DNA of 64,000 nucleotides from Tistlia consotensis USBA 355 (GCF_900177295.1 NZ_FWZX01000011.1:62001-126000); one strand, 5' to 3'; shown: positions 53,210 to 62,718, counted from the stretch's first letter. Notes: generated from the letters alone by a model not told the origin. A program made the numbers and translations.

Positions 53210-54210
53210 CGGACGCCGCCGCGCGCGGGCGGGGGCATCGCGGCCGGGGGAACCGCGAAAGGACGCGCTTAGATCAGGTGGAACCCTTTCTCGAGATGCT
53301 CGCCGCCGAGCGCGGCGCCGCCGACAACACGCTGGAGGCCTATCGGCGCGACCTCGAACATCTGGCCGGCTTTCTGGCCGGGCGCGGGCGGGCGCCCTCG
53401 AACGCCACGGCCGACGACCTGCGCGGCTACCTGGCGCAGCTCGAGGCCGCCGGCATGGCGCCGCGCACCGCGGCGCGCCGGCTCTCCGCCCTGCGCCAGT
53501 ACTACCGCTTCCTGGTCAGCGAGGAGCGGCGGGCCGACGACCCGACCCTGCAGCTCTCCAGCCCGCGCCAGGGCCGCAGCCTGCCGAAGATCCTGAGCGA
53601 GGACGAGGTCACACGCCTGCTCGAGGCGGCGCGCCGGCGCAACGGCCCGGAAGGGCTGCGCCTGGTCGCCATCCTGGAGCTGCTCTATGCGACCGGCCTG
53701 CGCGTCTCCGAGCTGGTCGGCCTGCCGGCCGCAGCGGTCGCGCGCGACCCGCGCCTGCTGATCGTCAGCGGCAAGGGCGGCCGCGAGCGCATGGTGCCGC
53801 TCAACGAGGCGGCGCGCGCCGCGCTGCTGGCCTACGAGCCGGCGCGACGCGGCTTCCTGCGCCGGGCCGGCGACGAGCGCTGGCTGTTCCCTTCGCGCGG
53901 CGGCCACGGCCACCTGACCCGGCACCGGGTCGCCCAGCTGCTCAAGGAGCTGGCGGTCGAGGCCGGCATCGACCCGGCGAAGGTCTCGCCGCACGTGCTG
54001 CGCCACGCCTTCGCCAGCCACCTGCTGGCCCATGGCGCCGACCTGCGCGCGGTCCAGCAGATGCTCGGCCACGCCGACATCTCGACGACCCAGATCTACA
54101 CCCACGTGCTCGACGAGCGCCTGAGGACCCTGGTCCAGGAGCACCATCCCCTGGCCCGCCCCGCGGCCGCCCCGGCGCCGCGTCGCGCGGCGGACGGCGA
54201 ACGCGGTTGA
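53206..54210 (+). CDS. xerD: Tyrosine recombinase XerD
   Basis: A 334-aa tyrosine recombinase. An N-terminal SAM-like domain (EAYRRDLEHLAGFL) is followed by a catalytic domain with R166 (ATGLRVSEL), K190, H263/R266 (HVLRH), H289 and the nucleophile Y298 (QIYTH). It resolves chromosome dimers at dif with a XerC partner. XerC versus XerD cannot be decided from sequence alone; the operon context is the reason for XerD. GTG at 53206 overlaps the upstream stop, so they are coupled. No att site or phage gene is present. Confidence 0.92.
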   Translation: MTDAAARGRGHRGRGNRERTRLDQVEPFLEMLAAERGAADNTLEAYRRDLEHLAGFLAGRGRAPSNATADDLRGYLAQLEAAGMAPRTAARRLSALRQYYRFLVSEERRADDPTLQLSSPRQGRSLPKILSEDEVTRLLEAARRRNGPEGLRLVAILELLYATGLRVSELVGLPAAAVARDPRLLIVSGKGGRERMVPLNEAARAALLAYEPARRGFLRRAGDERWLFPSRGGHGHLTRHRVAQLLKELAVEAGIDPAKVSPHVLRHAFASHLLAHGADLRAVQQMLGHADISTTQIYTHVLDERLRTLVQEHHPLARPAAAPAPRRAADGERG

Positions 54211-54276
54211 ATTCGGCCGGCCCGCTGGCTACAGCAGGGCGCAGACCAGAGGGCCAGCAGAGGGGCAGGGACCGCC

Positions 54277-55272
54277 ATGAGCTTCACCATCGTCGAGCCG
54301 GCGCCGGCGCGCCTCAACCGCAGCGAGCTGGCCGTGCCCGGCTCCAACTACCGCTTCATCGAGAAGGCCGCCGACTCGGCGGCCGACGTGATCTTCCTCG
54401 ACCTCGAGGACGCGGTGGCGCCCGACGACAAGGCCCAGGCCCGCAGGAACATCGTCAAGGCGCTCAACGAGATCGACTTCGGCAAGCGCGTCGTCTCGCT
54501 GCGCATCAACGGCCTCGACACCCACTACATGTACCGCGACGTCGTCGAGGTCATCGAGCAGGGCGGCGAGCGGCTCGACCTGATCATGATCCCGAAGGTC
54601 GGCACCGGCGCCGACGTCTACGCCGTCGACATGCTGGTGACCCAGGTCGAGGATGCGGTCGGGCGCGAGAAGCGGATCGGCTTCGAGCTGATCATCGAGA
54701 CCGCGCTGGGCATGGCCAACATCGACGAGATCGCAGCGGCCAGCGCGCGCAACGAATCGCTGCACTTCGGCGTCGCCGACTACGCCGCCTCGACACGGGC
54801 GCGCACCACCGCGATCGGCGGTCCGAACCCGCTCTACGGCGTGCTGACCGACGCACCCGAGGGCGCCTCGGGCTCGGGCGGCGCGCGCGACTTCCACTGG
54901 GGCGACATGTGGCACTACGCGATCGCCCGCATGGTCGTGGCGGCCCGGGCCAACGGCCTGAGGCCCGTCGACGGCCCCTTCGGCGACATCCGCGACGCCG
55001 AGGGCTACACGGCCCAGGCGAACCGCGCCGCGGTGCTGGGCTGCGAGGGCAAGTGGGCGATCCACCCGAGCCAGATCGAGCTGGCGAACCGCCTGTTCAG
55101 CCCCTCCGAGGCCGAGGTCGGCAAGGCGCAGCGGATCATCGAGGCCATGGCGCAGGCCAAGAAGGAAGGCAAGGGCGCGGTCACCCTCGACGGCCGGCTG
55201 ATCGACATCGCCTCGATCCGCCAGGCCGAGGTGCTGGTCGACAAGGCGAGGCAGATCGCCGCGACCGACTGA
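54277..55272 (+). CDS. mcl1: L-malyl-CoA/beta-methylmalyl-CoA lyase
   Basis: A 331-aa member of the CitE-like lyase family with FLDLEDAVAPDDKAQARRNI, SLRINGLDTHYMYRDVV, IMIPKVG, and CEGKWAIHPSQIELAN near the C-terminus. These are the Mcl1/MclA landmarks. It cleaves beta-methylmalyl-CoA to propionyl-CoA and glyoxylate, the end of the ethylmalonyl-CoA pathway. A stretch between residues 185 and 215 (GPNPLYGVLTDAPEGASGSGG) appears longer than in close relatives I know. It is 15 kb from ccr-mcd-ecm. No transcription unit link to xerD is evident. Confidence 0.9.
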   Translation: MSFTIVEPAPARLNRSELAVPGSNYRFIEKAADSAADVIFLDLEDAVAPDDKAQARRNIVKALNEIDFGKRVVSLRINGLDTHYMYRDVVEVIEQGGERLDLIMIPKVGTGADVYAVDMLVTQVEDAVGREKRIGFELIIETALGMANIDEIAAASARNESLHFGVADYAASTRARTTAIGGPNPLYGVLTDAPEGASGSGGARDFHWGDMWHYAIARMVVAARANGLRPVDGPFGDIRDAEGYTAQANRAAVLGCEGKWAIHPSQIELANRLFSPSEAEVGKAQRIIEAMAQAKKEGKGAVTLDGRLIDIASIRQAEVLVDKARQIAATD

Positions 55273-55273
55273 C

Positions 55274-55305
55274 GGGAGCGGCCGCCGGCGGGAGCGGCCG
55301 CCGGC
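55274..55305. repeat. Two direct copies of a 16-bp GC palindrome-rich unit after mcl1
   Basis: GGGAGCGGCCGCCGGC occurs twice at 55274-55289 and 55290-55305, then a G-run. It contains NotI-like GCGGCCGC and can form hairpins. It may act as the mcl1 terminator. Confidence 0.7.
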
Positions 55306-55426
55306 GGGGGGGGCGACCAGCGCCGCCGTGCCGCGGCCGGACGGCGCACGGGGTACCGCGGGCGCTGGGTCGTGATAGGTTCCCGACCACGACGACCCGA
55401 AGGCAACGGCTCCGGAGGCGCGCCCG

Positions 55427-56791
55427 ATGGACTTCGACCCGCTCCTGCTGTCGCGCATCCAGTTCGGCTTCACCATCGCCTTTCACATCGTCTTCCCGGC
55501 GATCACGATCGGCCTGGCGAGCTATCTGGCGCTGCTCGAGCTGCTCTGGCTGCGCACCGGCGAGGCCCGCTTCCGCGACCTCTACCGCTTCTTCAGCAAG
55601 CTCTTCGCGGTCTGCTTCGGCATGGGCGTCGTATCGGGCGTCGTGCTGAGCTACCAGATCGGCACCAACTGGTCGGGGCTGTCCCAGGCCGCCGGCAACG
55701 TCATGGGGCCGCTGCTCGCCTACGAGGTGCTGAGCGCCTTCTTCCTGGAGGCCGGCTTTCTCGGCGTCATGCTGTTCGGCTGGAACCGGGTCGGGCCGCG
55801 GCTGCACTTCCTGGCGACCTGCCTGGTCGCGGCCGGCACGCTGATGTCGGCCTTCTGGATCCTCTCGGCGAACTCCTGGATGCAGACGCCGGCCGGCTAC
55901 AGCCTGGTCGGCGGCGAGTTCCGGGCGACCGACTGGCTGGCCGCGATCTTCAACCCCTCCTTTCCCTACCGCCTGGTGCACATGGTGCTGGCGGCCTACC
56001 TCTCGACCGGCCTGCTGGTCGGCGGCATCGCCGCCTGGCACCTGCTGAAGGGCCGCGAGGAGACGCGGACGCGCACGATGCTCGCCATGTCGGTGCTGTT
56101 CGTCGCGGTGGTGGCGCCGCTGCAGATCGTCGCCGGCGACCAGCACGGCCTCAACACCCTGGCGCACCAGCCGGCCAAGATCGCCGCCATGGAGGCCAAC
56201 TGGGACACCCGGAGCGGCATGCCGCTGATCCTCTTCGCGCTGCCCGATCCCGAGACCGAGAGCAACCGCTTCGAGCTGGCCGTGCCGAAGCTCGGCTCGC
56301 TGATCCTGACGCACTCGGTCGACGGCGTGGTGCGCGGCCTCAAGTCCTGGCCCGAGGACGAGCGGCCGCCGGTGACGATCGTCTTCTGGTCGTTCCGGAT
56401 CATGGTCGCCTCGGGCTTCGCGATGCTCGGCCTCGGCCTGGTCGGCACGATCCTCTACTTCACCCGGCAGCTCTACGACAGCCGCTGGTTCCTCTGGCTG
56501 GCGCTCCTCGCCTCGCCGCTCGGCCTGGTCGCGGTGCTGGCCGGCTGGGTCACCACGGAGGTCGGCCGCCAGCCCTGGGTGGTCTACGGCCAGCTGCGCA
56601 CCGCCGACGCATTGGCGCCGCTTTCCGGCGGCAGCGTGGCGGCGTCGCTGGCCGGCTTCGTGCTGGTCTACTGCGGCGTCTTCGGCGCCGGTGTCTGGTA
56701 CCTGGCACGCATCGCGGCGCAGGGGCCGGCCTGGTCCGGGGCGGCCGAGTCCGACATCGACGCGCCGGCGATCCGCCTGCCGGGCGAGTAG
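55427..56791 (+). CDS. cydA: Cytochrome bd (CIO-type) ubiquinol oxidase subunit I
   Basis: A 454-aa, nine-helix subunit. QFGFTIAFHIVFPAITIGLA (haem-ligand H20), FGMGVVSGVVLSYQIGTNW, and GRQPW are typical of CydA. The Q-loop region is short, as in the cyanide-insensitive CioA branch. The enzyme reduces O2 with ubiquinol without pumping protons and functions in low oxygen or in stress. ATG 55427 follows CGGAGG. Three genes form the operon. Confidence 0.95.
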   Translation: MDFDPLLLSRIQFGFTIAFHIVFPAITIGLASYLALLELLWLRTGEARFRDLYRFFSKLFAVCFGMGVVSGVVLSYQIGTNWSGLSQAAGNVMGPLLAYEVLSAFFLEAGFLGVMLFGWNRVGPRLHFLATCLVAAGTLMSAFWILSANSWMQTPAGYSLVGGEFRATDWLAAIFNPSFPYRLVHMVLAAYLSTGLLVGGIAAWHLLKGREETRTRTMLAMSVLFVAVVAPLQIVAGDQHGLNTLAHQPAKIAAMEANWDTRSGMPLILFALPDPETESNRFELAVPKLGSLILTHSVDGVVRGLKSWPEDERPPVTIVFWSFRIMVASGFAMLGLGLVGTILYFTRQLYDSRWFLWLALLASPLGLVAVLAGWVTTEVGRQPWVVYGQLRTADALAPLSGGSVAASLAGFVLVYCGVFGAGVWYLARIAAQGPAWSGAAESDIDAPAIRLPGE

Positions 56792-56803
56792 GGGAGGGGG
56801 GAC

Positions 56804-57811
56804 ATGGATCTCGACACGATTCTGCCGGTCCTCTGGGCGCTGGTCATCGTCTTCGGCGTCGTCGTCTACGTGCTGGCCGACGGCTTCGACCTCGGCATCG
56901 GCATCCTCTATCCCTTCGCCGGCGACGAGGCCGAGCGCGACCGCATGATGAACTCGGTGGCGCCGGTCTGGGACGGCAACGAGACCTGGCTGGTGCTCGG
57001 CGGCGCCGGCCTGCTGGCCGCCTTCCCGCTGGTCTACTCGGTGGTGCTGCCGGCCTTCTATCTGCCGCTGGTCGCGATGCTGCTGGCCCTGGTGTTCCGC
57101 GGCGTCGCCTTCGAGTTCCGCTTCCGCTCGACGACCCGCAAGCACCTCTGGTCGGCGGCCTTCTTCCTCGGCTCGCTGGTCGCCGGCTTCTGCCAGGGCA
57201 TCGTGCTCGGCGGCTTCGTGCGTGGCGTGCCGGTCGAGGACGGCGTCTTCGGCGGCGGCAGCTTCGACTGGCTGGAGCCCTTCCCGCTGTTCGTCGGCCT
57301 CGCGCTCGTCGCCGGCTACGGGCTGCTCGGCGCCGGCTGGACGATCCTGAAGACCGAAGGCGCGCTGCAGGCCCGGGCCCGGCGCTGGTCGGCCCTGCTG
57401 CTGCCGGTCGTGCTGCTGGCGATGGCCGCGGTCAGCCTGTGGATGCCGATCACCGACGAGGCCGTCGCCCTGCGCTGGTTCTCCTGGCCGAACATCGCCT
57501 TCCTCTGGCCGGTGCCGGTCGCCGTGCTGGCGGTCGCGCTGCTGCACGCGCTGGCGCTGGCGCGCCGCTCGGAGTGGCTGCCCCACCTCAGCGCCGCGGG
57601 GCTGTTCCTGCTCGGCTTCTTCGGCCTCGGCATCTCGCTCTGGCCCTATGCGATCCCGCGCGAGGTCGACATCTGGGCGGCGGCGGCGCCGCCGGAGACC
57701 CAGGGCTTCGCGCTGATCGGCTTCGTCGTGCTGATGCCGTTGATCCTCGGCTACGGCGTCTGGAGCTACTGGGTGTTCCGCGGCAAGGTGCGCGACGAGG
57801 GCTATCATTGA
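56804..57811 (+). CDS. cydB: Cytochrome bd (CIO-type) ubiquinol oxidase subunit II
   Basis: A 335-aa, nine-helix protein of the CydB/CioB family: VVYVLADGFDLGIGILYPFA, VAPVWDGNETWLVLGG, FRGVAFEFRFR, and a C-terminal GYGVWSYWVFRGKVRDEGYH. It stabilises subunit I and binds haem. It starts 12 nt after cydA and is followed by the 38-aa third subunit. Confidence 0.95.
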   Translation: MDLDTILPVLWALVIVFGVVVYVLADGFDLGIGILYPFAGDEAERDRMMNSVAPVWDGNETWLVLGGAGLLAAFPLVYSVVLPAFYLPLVAMLLALVFRGVAFEFRFRSTTRKHLWSAAFFLGSLVAGFCQGIVLGGFVRGVPVEDGVFGGGSFDWLEPFPLFVGLALVAGYGLLGAGWTILKTEGALQARARRWSALLLPVVLLAMAAVSLWMPITDEAVALRWFSWPNIAFLWPVPVAVLAVALLHALALARRSEWLPHLSAAGLFLLGFFGLGISLWPYAIPREVDIWAAAAPPETQGFALIGFVVLMPLILGYGVWSYWVFRGKVRDEGYH

Positions 57812-57833
57812 GGCGCGGAGCCAGGGCCGACCG

Positions 57834-57950
57834 ATGAGCGAGCGCGGCCGCCGGCTGCTCTGGTTCCTCGGCCTCTGGCTCGCCGGCGTGGCGACGGTGG
57901 CCGGCTTCGCCTACCTGCTGCGCGCGCTGCTCGCGCCCCTCTTCGGCTAG
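57834..57950 (+). CDS. DUF2474-type small subunit of cytochrome bd
   Basis: Read directly from the sequence. A 38-aa single-helix protein, WFLGLWLAGVATVAGFAYLL, with a basic N-terminus (MSERGRRLL). Its place 22 nt after cydB matches the tiny DUF2474/CydX-like subunit of cyanide-insensitive oxidases. CydX-like peptides are needed for stable haem binding in E. coli bd. The gene is often missed by automatic callers because of its size. Confidence 0.8.
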   Translation: MSERGRRLLWFLGLWLAGVATVAGFAYLLRALLAPLFG

Positions 57951-58142
57951 ACGGGCCCCCGGGAATCCGCTCCGGAAGCCGGGCGGTCGCTGCACGCTCG
58001 CGCCCTTCGATGAGGCGCGCCGGGCATTTCTCTCCATGCGGGCTGATATGTCTGACGAATGCAATTGGGATGTGAATAAAGTGTTTCTTCATTTCTGAAG
58101 GGTATCGGTGGCTCCAATTTCCCTGCCCTCCGGAGGAGCGAG
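57951..58142. other. AT-richer gap before the second chemoreceptor
   Basis: The 192-nt gap has an AT-rich segment near 58035-58100 that probably holds the promoter of the receptor gene. I see no convincing sigma28 or sigma70 pair and no other feature. Confidence 0.5.
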
Positions 58143-59834
58143 ATGTTCCTGAGCCGTCTGCGCATCGGCACGAAGCTGATGACGATTTTCGCCCTCACGG
58201 TGGTCGCGCTGATCGTCGCCGCCGGCGTCGCTCTCTGGATCGCCAGGGCGCAGATGGTCAACGACCGCGTGACGATGCTCCGCGCCCTGGTCGAGTCGGC
58301 CCGGAACGTGGCCGTCTCCCTGCAGCAGCAGGTCGACGACGGGAAGCTGGACCACGACACGGCCTACGCGCGCTTCCTCGAGACTGTCAGCAGCATGCGC
58401 TACCTGCCGACGAAGGAGTACTTCTTCGTCATCGACGACAAGGGCGTCTCGGTCGCCAACGGCGGCAGCGCCAAGCTCGTCGGCAAGAGCCTCTGGGACG
58501 TGAAGGACACCTCGGGCACCTACTTCGTGCGCAATCTGGTCGAGGCGGCCAAGCGGCCCGAGGGCGGCGTCGTGGCCTATGAGTGGCCGCGCGCCGGCTC
58601 GGACGAGCCGATCAGCAAGCTCAGCTACGCGGTCGGCTTCGCACCCTGGGGCGTCGCGATCGGCACCGGCGTCTACATCGACGACGTCGACGCGGCCTTC
58701 TGGTCGCTGGCCGGCAAGCTGGGCGGGGCGATCGTGGTGCTGGCGCTGATCGCGGCCGCCGTGATCCTCGCGATCCGCGGCAACATCGTCAGCGGCCTGA
58801 CAGTACTGTCGGCTCGCATGCGCCAGCTCGCCGAGGGCGATCTGTCGGTCGAGGTGGTCGGCGCCGAGCGGCGCGACGAGATCGGCGGCATGGCCCAGGC
58901 GCTGCAGATCTTCAAGGAGCAGGCGGTCGAGAAGCGCGAGCTCGAGTCCGCCGCCGAGCAGCAGCGGCGCCAGGCCGAGATCGATCGCAAGGCGGCCTTC
59001 GAGAAGCTGGCCGCGCACTTCGAGCAGTCGGTCGGCGGCCTGGTCGAGAACGCGGCACGCTCGGCCCTGGGCATGCGGGACACCGCCGCCCAGATGGCGG
59101 CGAGCGCTCAGGACGCCAGCGAGCGCAGCACGGCGATCTCGGCGACGACCGAGCAGGCGGCCGGCAACGTCCAGACCGTCGCCTCGGCGGCCGAGGAGCT
59201 GTCGGCCTCGATCCACGAGGTCAGCGCCAAGGTGATGGAGGCCTCGAAGACCGCGCTGAACGCGGCCTCGCAGGCCGACCGCACGAGCGAGACGGTGGGC
59301 TCGCTCAAGACCTCGGCGGAGCGGATCGGCGAGGTCGTCAACCTGATCAACGAGATCGCCGAGCAGACCAACCTGCTGGCGCTGAACGCGACGATCGAGG
59401 CGGCGCGGGCCGGCGAGGCCGGCAAGGGCTTCGCCGTGGTCGCCTCCGAAGTCAAGAACCTGGCGACCCAGACCGCCAAGGCGACCGACGAGATCGGCCA
59501 GCAGATCGCCGCGATGCAGGGGGTCGCCGTCGAGGCGGCCCAGGCGATGGACCTGATCCGCCAGACCAACCAGGAGATGAGCCAGATCTCGACGGCCATC
59601 GCCGGCGCGGTCGAGGAGCAGTCCGCGGCGACCAACGAGATCGCGCGCAACGCTCAGGAGGCGGCGAGCGGCACGCAGGAGACGGCCGGCAACGTCGCGC
59701 GCCTGTCGGACAGCATCGGCCGCAACACCCAGGCGGCCCAGCAGATCCACGGCTCCTCGGGCGGCCTGTCCGAGCTCGCCGAGAACCTGAAGCGTCAGGT
59801 CTCGGATTTCCTCAAGGAGATCCGCGCCGCCTGA
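58143..59834 (+). CDS. Methyl-accepting chemotaxis protein with Cache_2-type sensor
   Basis: A 563-aa receptor with a membrane helix (residues 10-34), a periplasmic Cache_2-like sensor ([43 protein letters not shown]), a second helix (about 195-216), HAMP, and the signalling tip [27 protein letters not shown] lies 6 nt upstream of the ATG. The signalling domain shares a near-identical DNA stretch with the receptor gene at 4466. Confidence 0.95.
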   Translation: MFLSRLRIGTKLMTIFALTVVALIVAAGVALWIARAQMVNDRVTMLRALVESARNVAVSLQQQVDDGKLDHDTAYARFLETVSSMRYLPTKEYFFVIDDKGVSVANGGSAKLVGKSLWDVKDTSGTYFVRNLVEAAKRPEGGVVAYEWPRAGSDEPISKLSYAVGFAPWGVAIGTGVYIDDVDAAFWSLAGKLGGAIVVLALIAAAVILAIRGNIVSGLTVLSARMRQLAEGDLSVEVVGAERRDEIGGMAQALQIFKEQAVEKRELESAAEQQRRQAEIDRKAAFEKLAAHFEQSVGGLVENAARSALGMRDTAAQMAASAQDASERSTAISATTEQAAGNVQTVASAAEELSASIHEVSAKVMEASKTALNAASQADRTSETVGSLKTSAERIGEVVNLINEIAEQTNLLALNATIEAARAGEAGKGFAVVASEVKNLATQTAKATDEIGQQIAAMQGVAVEAAQAMDLIRQTNQEMSQISTAIAGAVEEQSAATNEIARNAQEAASGTQETAGNVARLSDSIGRNTQAAQQIHGSSGGLSELAENLKRQVSDFLKEIRAA

Positions 59835-59860
59835 CGCGGCGGCCCGATTCGGAGACGGTG

Positions 59861-59897
59861 ACCGGGCCGGCGCTCTCGCGCCGGCCCGGTGCCGTTT
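59861..59897. terminator. Terminator hairpin between the receptor and thiY
   Basis: A perfect 13-bp stem (59861-59873 with 59878-59890) with a TCTC loop lies between the plus-strand receptor and the minus-strand thiY. GCCGTTTC follows on the plus side. Confidence 0.78.
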
Positions 59898-60883
59898 CAG
59901 TCGGCCTCGCGCAGGTAGCTCTCGACCGGCGGCAGGGCGCCGACCACGCCCTGGTCCTGCAGGAACTTGGCGAAGCGGCGATAGCGCCCGGCATCGCTCG
60001 CCGCGGGCCGCAGCGCGAAGCGCCGCAGCGTGTCGTCCCAGATCTCGCGGTTGAGCTTGTCGTCCAGGTCCGGCTTGTACTTGACGAAGAGCTCCCAGCT
60101 CTCCTCCGGGTGGTTGACCAGGAACTGCACCCCCTTCTCGAGCGCGCGCAGGAAGGCGGCCTGGCGCGGATCCGGCGGCACGTCGCTGCGGGCCACCAGG
60201 ATCAGCTCGTCGAAGGGCGGCACGCCCTCCTCCTCGACGTAGAAGAAGCGGCCCTTGGCGCCGGCCTGCTCGAGCTGGTGGCTGTCGAAGTTGCGGTAGG
60301 CGCCGATCACGGCGTCGACCTGGTGCGACAGCAGCGACTGGCTGAGCGCGAAGTTGACGTTGACCAGCGTGATGTCCTTGAGCGACAGGCCGTGGCGCTC
60401 CAGCATGGTCTTCAGCAGCGCCTCCTCGAAGCCGCCGACCGAATAGCCGACGCGCTTGCCCTTCAGGTTCTCGATCGTCTTGACCGGCCCGTCGGCCAGG
60501 GTCAGCAGCGCGTTGAGCGGCGTCGCGATCAGCGTGCCGATGCGGGTCAGCGGCAGGCCGGCCGCGACCTGGATGTGCAGCATCGGCTGGTAGCTGACCG
60601 CCAGGTCCGCCTGACCGGCGGCGACCAGCTTCGGCGGGTCGTTGGGATCGGCCGGCTCGACCAGCTCGACGTCGAGGCCCTCCTCGGTGAAGAAGCCCTT
60701 CTCGAGCGCCACGACCAGCGGTGCGTGGTCGGGATTGAGGAACCAGTCGAGCAGCACCGTGTACTTGCCGGTTGCGGCCTGCGCGGCCGGTGTGGCCTGC
60801 GCCGCGCCGGCCAGCAGCAGCGCGAAGAGTGTCCACGCGAAAAGCGTCCGCGTGAAAGGCGTTCTGGGGGCAATCGTTCTCAT
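59897..60883 (-). CDS. thiY: ThiY-like pyrimidine-binding ABC transporter protein
   Basis: A 328-aa periplasmic binding protein of the NMT1/THI5-like family. A signal peptide occupies residues 8-36, followed by YTVLLDWFLNPDHAPLVVALEKGFF, AAGQADLAVSYQPMLHIQVAAGL and KRVGYSVGGFEEALLKTML. ThiY proteins bind formylaminopyrimidine, a salvage precursor of the thiamine pyrimidine, for the ThiX-ThiZ transporter. Neither permease nor ATPase is adjacent here. It is preceded by a TPP riboswitch. GGAGG lies upstream of the ATG at 60883. Confidence 0.9.
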   Translation of the reverse strand: MRTIAPRTPFTRTLFAWTLFALLLAGAAQATPAAQAATGKYTVLLDWFLNPDHAPLVVALEKGFFTEEGLDVELVEPADPNDPPKLVAAGQADLAVSYQPMLHIQVAAGLPLTRIGTLIATPLNALLTLADGPVKTIENLKGKRVGYSVGGFEEALLKTMLERHGLSLKDITLVNVNFALSQSLLSHQVDAVIGAYRNFDSHQLEQAGAKGRFFYVEEEGVPPFDELILVARSDVPPDPRQAAFLRALEKGVQFLVNHPEESWELFVKYKPDLDDKLNREIWDDTLRRFALRPAASDAGRYRRFAKFLQDQGVVGALPPVESYLREAD

Positions 60884-60973
60884 CGGTCGTCCAACCTCCG
60901 TCTCTGCGTTTCCCTGGGAAGACGGAAGGGGACGGGCGGGACGCGCGAGGGCGGGGGCCGGGCCGCTTCCGGT

Positions 60974-61069
60974 TCCTTCCCTGCGCCGGCATGACCCGGA
61001 TCAGGTTCTAAGGGTCACCGCCACGGCCGGCGGACTCTCAGCCCTCGCATGCGAGGACACCCCTAGGAA
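60974..61069 (-). promoter_or_regulatory. TPP riboswitch (THI element) upstream of thiY
   Basis: The minus strand shows the full conserved core in order: GGGGTG, GGGCTGAGA (61044-61036), ACCCTTAGAACCTGATC, GGGTCATGCC and GCGCAGGGAA near 60976. It should repress thiY when thiamine diphosphate is abundant. About 90 nt separate the aptamer from the ATG. I see no clear intrinsic terminator there, so control may act on translation. Confidence 0.96.
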
Positions 61070-61224
61070 CCAACGGCGGGCAGCATGCCGCGCCGGCGCC
61101 GGCGGCGCAACAGGCTGCCGGCCGAGCCGGCCCGTCCGGGCCCGTCGGCGCGCGGCGAATCGCCCTCGCGCGGCCCACGGAACCGGTGTGACGCCGTCGC
61201 GGGCTGTGCTATGTCGGGCCCGCC

Positions 61225-62181
61225 ATGCGTCACTATCTCGATTTCGAAAAGCCGATCGCCGAGCTCGAAGGCAAGATCGAAGAGCTGCGCCACCTGTCGG
61301 ACGGCGGCGAGCTCAACATCGCCGACGAGGTCGCGCGGCTGCAGGGCAAGGCGGACCGCCTGCTGCGCCAGACCTACACCAAGCTCTCGGCCTGGCAGAA
61401 ATGCCAGGTCGCGCGCCATCCCGAGCGGCCGCACTCGGCCGACTACCTGGCGGCGCTGATCGAGGACTTCGTGCCGCTCGCCGGCGACCGGCTGTACGGC
61501 GAGGACCGGGCGATCCTCGGCGGCCTCGGCCGCTTCCGCGGCCACTCCTGCGTCGTGCTCGGCCAGGAGAAGGGCCACGACATGCAGAGCCGCGTGACCC
61601 ACAACTTCGGCATGCCGCGGCCCGAGGGCTACCGCAAGGCGCAGCGCCTGATGCAGCTGGCCGAGCGCTTCAAGCTGCCGCTCGTCACCTTCGTCGACAC
61701 CGCCGGCGCCTATCCCGGCATCGGCGCCGAGGAGCGCGGCCAGGCCGAGGCGATCGCCCGCTGCATCGAGCTCGGCCTGCAGCTCCGCGTGCCGGTGATC
61801 GCGACGGTGATCGGCGAGGGCGGCTCGGGCGGCGCCATCGCGCTCGCCACCGCCAACCGGGTGATCATGCTGGAGCATTCGATCTACTCGGTGATCAGCC
61901 CGGAGGGCTGCGCCTCGATCCTCTGGCGTTCGGCCGAGCAGAACCAGGAGGCCGCCGAGGCCCTGCGCCTGACCGCCCAGGACCTGGAGAAGCTCGGCGT
62001 CATCGACCAGATCGTGCCGGAGCCGCTGGGCGCCGCGCACCGCGGCCGCGACAAGACCATGGCCGCGGTCGGCGACGCCATCGAGGAGGCGCTGCAGGCG
62101 CTCGGCCGGCTCGACGGCGGCACCCTCAAGGCGCAGCGCCGCGACAAGTTCCTGGCGATGGGCCAGAAGGGACTGGGCTGA
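61225..62181 (+). CDS. accA: Acetyl-CoA carboxylase carboxyltransferase subunit alpha
   Basis: A 318-aa AccA with [58 protein letters not shown] and [19 protein letters not shown]. It transfers the carboxyl group from biotin to acetyl-CoA with AccD. Usual length and monocistronic appearance. The ATG has a weak ribosome site. Confidence 0.97.
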   Translation: MRHYLDFEKPIAELEGKIEELRHLSDGGELNIADEVARLQGKADRLLRQTYTKLSAWQKCQVARHPERPHSADYLAALIEDFVPLAGDRLYGEDRAILGGLGRFRGHSCVVLGQEKGHDMQSRVTHNFGMPRPEGYRKAQRLMQLAERFKLPLVTFVDTAGAYPGIGAEERGQAEAIARCIELGLQLRVPVIATVIGEGGSGGAIALATANRVIMLEHSIYSVISPEGCASILWRSAEQNQEAAEALRLTAQDLEKLGVIDQIVPEPLGAAHRGRDKTMAAVGDAIEEALQALGRLDGGTLKAQRRDKFLAMGQKGLG

Positions 62182-62195
62182 GGCCGGCCCTCGGC

Positions 62196-62663
62196 TCAGG
62201 CCCAGGTCAGGATCGCGGCGAGGCGCAGGCGGGCGAGGTCGCTGCCGGTCTCGACGGCGAGCCGGCCGAGCCCGGCCAGCAGCTCCTCGGATTCCGGGCC
62301 GAGCTCCTCCAGGGACAACGCCTCGGCGGTCGCGGCGACCAGGGCCTCCTCGGCCTCCTCGGCCTCGCGCAGGATCTCGACCGTGCCGCTGGTCGCGAAG
62401 GATTCGCGCAGCGAGGCCAGGGCGTCGCGCGCCAGGTCCTGCTCCGGATCGTAGTCGTCGGGCAGCTCGCCGTGGCTGCGGATCATCGCCTCGAGCTGGT
62501 TGAGCGCCTGCTCGTGCTGCTGCGGCGCGTCGGCCAGCACGTCGGCGTCGAGCAGGGTGTCCTCGATCGACTTCTGCACGCGGCCCAGCACGGCGATCGT
62601 GCCGTGCAGCGCCCGCGCCACGTCCTCCATGGCGACGGTCCACTCGTCCTTGATGGTGCTCAT
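62196..62663 (-). CDS. Hypothetical alpha-helical protein
   Basis: A 155-aa acidic, helix-rich protein (DEWTVAMEDVARALHGTIAVL, then QHEQALNQLEAMIR and EEALVAATAEALSLEELGPE) with no signal peptide or membrane helix. It could be a four-helix bundle. I do not recognise a family. ATG 62663 is the first start in the conserved-looking region. It is convergent with accA, 14 nt apart. Confidence 0.7.
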   Translation of the reverse strand: MSTIKDEWTVAMEDVARALHGTIAVLGRVQKSIEDTLLDADVLADAPQQHEQALNQLEAMIRSHGELPDDYDPEQDLARDALASLRESFATSGTVEILREAEEAEEALVAATAEALSLEELGPESEELLAGLGRLAVETGSDLARLRLAAILTWA

Positions 62664-62718
62664 GGCTCCCGCGGTCCCTTCCGTCGGATCTGCTTCGGCG
62701 GCTGCGCCCGGCGCAGCG

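Noticed and set aside
53206-54210. Phage or island integrase
   Set aside because: The protein has Xer length and motifs and lies in a core-gene operon. No tRNA, att repeat or phage gene is near.
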